Assembly (NCBI GenBank): GCA_005882415.1
Contig: VBAE01000227.1
Coordinates: 1 to 15,672 of the forward strand
DNA from: Alphaproteobacteria bacterium
Lineage (GTDB): Bacteria > Pseudomonadota > Alphaproteobacteria > Sphingomonadales > Sphingomonadaceae
Length of the DNA: 15,672 bases
Direction: 5' to 3'
A program made the position numbers and the translations under genes. The notes under the pieces are model-generated. The model saw nothing but the letters and a program-made list of their open reading frames with translations. It had not been told where the DNA came from and searched no databases. Positions 13,283 to 15,672 of the stretch are shown piece by piece. How positions within the stretch are numbered: the stretch's first letter is position 1; each line of letters opens with the position of its first letter.

Positions 13283-14398
13283 ATGCCGCTCTACCTCAAT
13301 GACGACCAGAACATGCTCCGCGACACCGCGCGCGAGCTGATGGGGGCGGAGGGTTCGATCGCGAACCAGCTGCGCAAATATCGCGACATGGAGTGCAAGG
13401 ACGGCTTCGGCCACGCTCTTTGGAAGCAGTTCGGCGAGCTCGGCCTCACCGGCATCCTCGTCGATGAGGCGGACGGCGGCCTCGGCCTCGGCCATGTCGA
13501 GGCGGGAATCGTGCTCGAGGAGATCGGCCGCAACCTCACCCCCTCCCCCTTCCTGGTGACGGCGGTTGCCGTCGTCGAGGCGCTCCGCGGCACCAAACTC
13601 CGCGAGCGCTGGCTGCCCGGAATCCTCGCCGGCGAGACCGTCGCCGCGCTGGCCATCGACGAAGGCGCCAAGCACCGCCCCGAAATCATCGAGGCGCGCG
13701 CGGAGCGCAGCGGCAATGGCTTCCGCCTCTCCGGCAAGAAGCAGTTCGTCGTCCAGGGCGCCTCCGCCGACGTCATCCTCGTCGCCGCCCGCAGCGACGA
13801 AGGCATCACCCTGTTCGCGGTCGAGAAGGGCGCGCACGGCCTCGACGTCGAGGGCGTCCGCCTCGCCGATTCCAGCATCGGCGCGCGGATGACCTTCGAC
13901 GGAGTCGAGGTCGATTCCGACGCGGTAGTCGGCGAGGTCGGCGGCGGCGAGGCGGTTCTGAAGCGGGTGCTGAACGCAGGCCGCGCCGGCGCGTCGTCCG
14001 AGCTGGTCGGCCTCGGCAGCCAGGCGATGGCGATGACGGTCGACTATCTCAAGCAGCGCAAGCAATTCGGCAAGCTGATCGGCGAGTTCCAGGCCCTCCA
14101 GCACCGCGCCGCGCACCTATACTCCGAGCTCGAAATCGCCCGCTCGGCCGCGATCAAGGCCCAGCAATTGCTCGACGAGGGCGCCGAGGACGCCGAGCTG
14201 ATGGTCTCCGTAGCCAAGGCCAAGGCCGGCCGCACATCCGCGCTCGCGGTGCAGGAGGGCGTCCAGATGCACGGCGGCATCGGCATGACCGACGAGTACG
14301 ACATCGGCCTCTACATGAAGCGCGACCGGGTGCTGAACGAGCTCTTCGGCGACGCGAATTATCATGCGGACAAGGTCGCGAGGATGAAGGGCTATTGA
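13283..14398 (+). CDS. Acyl-CoA dehydrogenase, probable partner subunit of the preceding gene
   Basis: The 371-residue protein has the acyl-CoA dehydrogenase layout: N-terminal helices (FGELGLTGILVDEADGGLGLG), a beta middle domain (SGKKQFVVQGASADVILVAA) and C-terminal helices (YLKQRKQFGKLIGEFQALQH). MHGGIGMTDEYDIGLY places Glu338 at the usual catalytic-base position. The middle domain is divergent: it has AALAIDEGAKHRPE in place of the usual TEPxAGSD segment, as seen in members that work as heterotetramers with a second dehydrogenase. It starts four bases after the stop of the broken upstream dehydrogenase, with GGAG (13271-13274) as its ribosome binding site inside the end of that gene. Adjacent unequal pairs of this kind in actinobacteria and proteobacteria (the FadE/ChsE pairs) act on bulky CoA esters such as steroid side chains, but the substrate here is unknown. 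Confidence 0.9.
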   Translation: MPLYLNDDQNMLRDTARELMGAEGSIANQLRKYRDMECKDGFGHALWKQFGELGLTGILVDEADGGLGLGHVEAGIVLEEIGRNLTPSPFLVTAVAVVEALRGTKLRERWLPGILAGETVAALAIDEGAKHRPEIIEARAERSGNGFRLSGKKQFVVQGASADVILVAARSDEGITLFAVEKGAHGLDVEGVRLADSSIGARMTFDGVEVDSDAVVGEVGGGEAVLKRVLNAGRAGASSELVGLGSQAMAMTVDYLKQRKQFGKLIGEFQALQHRAAHLYSELEIARSAAIKAQQLLDEGAEDAELMVSVAKAKAGRTSALAVQEGVQMHGGIGMTDEYDIGLYMKRDRVLNELFGDANYHADKVARMKGY

Positions 14399-14406
14399 CC
14401 CACCGG

Positions 14407-14539
14407 CGTCATCCCGGGCTTGACCCGGGATCCATGAACACGGTTCGAGTCCAGTTCTCGCGGACCTGTGTTCATGGATGCCGGATCAGGGTTCCCATCA
14501 AAGTACTACTTTGATGGGGTCCCTCCGTCCGGCATGACG
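14407..14539. repeat. Compound palindromic repeat, type II, copy D, interrupted
   Basis: The left hairpin is ATCCCGGG/CCCGGGAT, the inner arms are CCATGAACACGG and CCTGTGTTCATGG, and the right hairpin arms are ATGCCGG and CCGGCAT. The right hairpin is split by a 37-base palindrome at 14488-14524, which makes this copy longer than the others. It separates the second and third acyl-CoA dehydrogenase genes, and its end lies just before the ribosome binding site of the third. Confidence 0.9.
14488..14524. repeat. 37-base hairpin inserted in type II repeat copy D
   Basis: AGGGTTCCCATCAAAGTA and TACTTTGATGGGGTCCCT flank a single C. The arms pair over 18 positions with two mismatches. It is not followed by a T run, so it is not a standard intrinsic terminator. 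It sits where copies A to C have only a few bases in the loop of the right hairpin, which is how a small inserted palindrome would look. Confidence 0.8.
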
Positions 14540-14550
14540 ACGGAGTTTAT

Positions 14551-15672
14551 ATGACCCTCGACCCCGAATCCTTCGACCTCCTCCTCTCCACCGTCCGCCG
14601 CTACGTGTCGGAACGCCTCCGCCCGCTCGAAGAACGCGTCGACCGTGAAGACGAGGTCCCGCCCGAGATCGTCGCCGAAATGAAGGAGATGGGCCTGTTC
14701 GGCCTCTCCATCCCGGAGGAGTTTGGCGGCCTCGGCCTCAGCATGACCGAGGAGGTCCGAGTCGCCCTCGAGCTCGGCGGCACCACCCCCGCCTTCCGCT
14801 CCGCCTTCGGCACCAATGTCGGCATCGGCAGCCAGGGCCTCGTCATGGCCGGCACCGATGCCCAGAAGGCCGAGTGGCTACCCCGCATCGCCAGCGGAGA
14901 GATCGTCACCAGCTTTGCCTTGACCGAAGCCGGCGCCGGATCCGACAGCGCCTCCGTCCAGACCCGCGCGGTCCGCGACGGCGACACCTACCGCCTCAGC
15001 GGCTCCAAACGCTTCATCACCAATGCCGACAAGGCCTCTTTGTTCACGGTGATGGCGCGGACCGGCGGCCCCGGCGCCCACGGCGTCTCCGCCTTCCTCG
15101 TCCCCGCCGACCTCCCCGGAGTCAGCGTCGGCAGGCCCGAAAAGAAGATGGGCCAGCAGGGCGCCCATGTCTGCGACGTCAATTTCGACGAGGCCGAGAT
15201 CCCCGCCGCGAACCGCCTCGGCGAGGAGGGCGAGGGCTTCAAGATCGCCATGCGCGTCCTCGACCGCGGCCGCCTCCACATCTCGGCGGTCTGCGTCGGC
15301 ATCGCCGAGCGCCTGATCGCGGACTGCGTCGGCTACGCGTCGGAGCGCAAGCAGTTCGGCAAAGCCCTGGCCGAATTCCAGCTCATCCAGGCAATGATCG
15401 CGGACTCGAAGACCGAGACGATGGCGGCGAAAGCGCTGGTCTTGGAAGCCGCCCGCCTCAAGGACCAAGGCGAACCGATCACCCTCGAAGCCGCCGCCGC
15501 CAAATATTTCGCCAGCGAGATGGTGGGACGCGTCGCCGACCGCGCCGTGCAGATCTACGGCGGCGCCGGCTACATCGCCGACTACGGCATCGAACGCCTC
15601 TACCGCGACGTCCGCCTGTTCCGAATCTACGAAGGCACCAGCCAGGTCCAACAACTCGTAATCGCCCGCGAG
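14551..15672 (+). CDS. Acyl-CoA dehydrogenase (3' end beyond window)
   Basis: The 374 codons seen cover nearly the full length of a short/medium-chain-type acyl-CoA dehydrogenase; the stop lies beyond the right edge. Signatures are LTEAGAGSDSASVQT and SGSKRFITNADKA in the flavin-binding middle domain, YASERKQFGKALAEFQLIQ, and YRDVRLFRIYEGTSQVQQ in the C-terminal domain. In GGAGYIADYGIER the residue at the usual catalytic-Glu position is Asp344 (codon 15580-15582). This could change chain-length preference, or the base may lie elsewhere as in isovaleryl-CoA dehydrogenase. The ATG at 14551 follows CGGAG by five bases. It lies 152 bases after the second dehydrogenase, with an interrupted repeat between, and is likely in the same operon. 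The reaction is FAD-dependent desaturation of an acyl-CoA; the substrate is unknown. Confidence 0.92.
   Translation, partial: MTLDPESFDLLLSTVRRYVSERLRPLEERVDREDEVPPEIVAEMKEMGLFGLSIPEEFGGLGLSMTEEVRVALELGGTTPAFRSAFGTNVGIGSQGLVMAGTDAQKAEWLPRIASGEIVTSFALTEAGAGSDSASVQTRAVRDGDTYRLSGSKRFITNADKASLFTVMARTGGPGAHGVSAFLVPADLPGVSVGRPEKKMGQQGAHVCDVNFDEAEIPAANRLGEEGEGFKIAMRVLDRGRLHISAVCVGIAERLIADCVGYASERKQFGKALAEFQLIQAMIADSKTETMAAKALVLEAARLKDQGEPITLEAAAAKYFASEMVGRVADRAVQIYGGAGYIADYGIERLYRDVRLFRIYEGTSQVQQLVIARE

Noticed and set aside
14407..14539. Intrinsic terminator after the second acyl-CoA dehydrogenase
   Set aside because: The hairpins are strong but none is followed by a T run, and the same element occurs between other co-oriented genes.

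Overview
The window is very GC-rich (codons ending almost always in G or C), densely packed, and carries several families of short intergenic palindromic repeats. Together with the gene types (multiple acyl-CoA dehydrogenases, SDR dehydrogenases, a DedA/MerA-like fusion, a catalase-like heme protein), this suggests an alphaproteobacterium, most likely of the order Sphingomonadales. That placement is inference from style and gene content; there is no rRNA or tRNA marker. I see no insertion sequence, phage gene, tRNA, CRISPR array or transposase.

Region 1 (1-4023) is a divergent locus. On the minus strand lie a radical SAM enzyme and the first 48 codons of a family 2 glycosyltransferase of the rSAM/selenodomain-associated type. 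On the plus strand lie a DedA/TVP38 membrane domain fused to a MerA-like flavin disulfide oxidoreductase, and an overlapping TIGR04282-type transferase. The four probably form one pathway of unknown product, related in gene content to arsenosugar-type clusters. Only 59 bases separate the two divergent starts.

Region 2 (4148-7638) holds a hotdog thioesterase convergent with a minus-strand run of an ACAD10/11-like acyl-CoA dehydrogenase and two SDR dehydrogenases. It looks like a small acyl-CoA or alcohol oxidation set, with a repeat in each gap.

Region 3 (7749-12089) starts with a plausible sigma70 promoter and a tiny secreted Gly/Pro-rich protein. Four bases later comes an 853-residue O-antigen-ligase-type membrane protein with a large soluble tail, then a repeat, then a catalase-like heme protein.

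Region 4 (12143-15672) is an acyl-CoA dehydrogenase operon behind a perfect 7-2-7 palindrome (a LiuR/MerR-like operator candidate). The first gene is broken by a frameshift, probably with a small deletion. The second is intact and probably its partner subunit. The third is cut by the window end and has Asp where the usual catalytic Glu sits.

The most distinctive non-coding signal is the repeats. One family of about 96 bp occurs four times (4007, 5348, 6291, 14407), another of about 165 bp twice (146, 10622), and a third type encloses one of the first. Their hairpin arms differ between copies but stay self-complementary, which is direct covariation evidence that the fold matters. Several gene starts and stops lie inside the repeats. 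No stretch longer than 300 bases lacks a gene.
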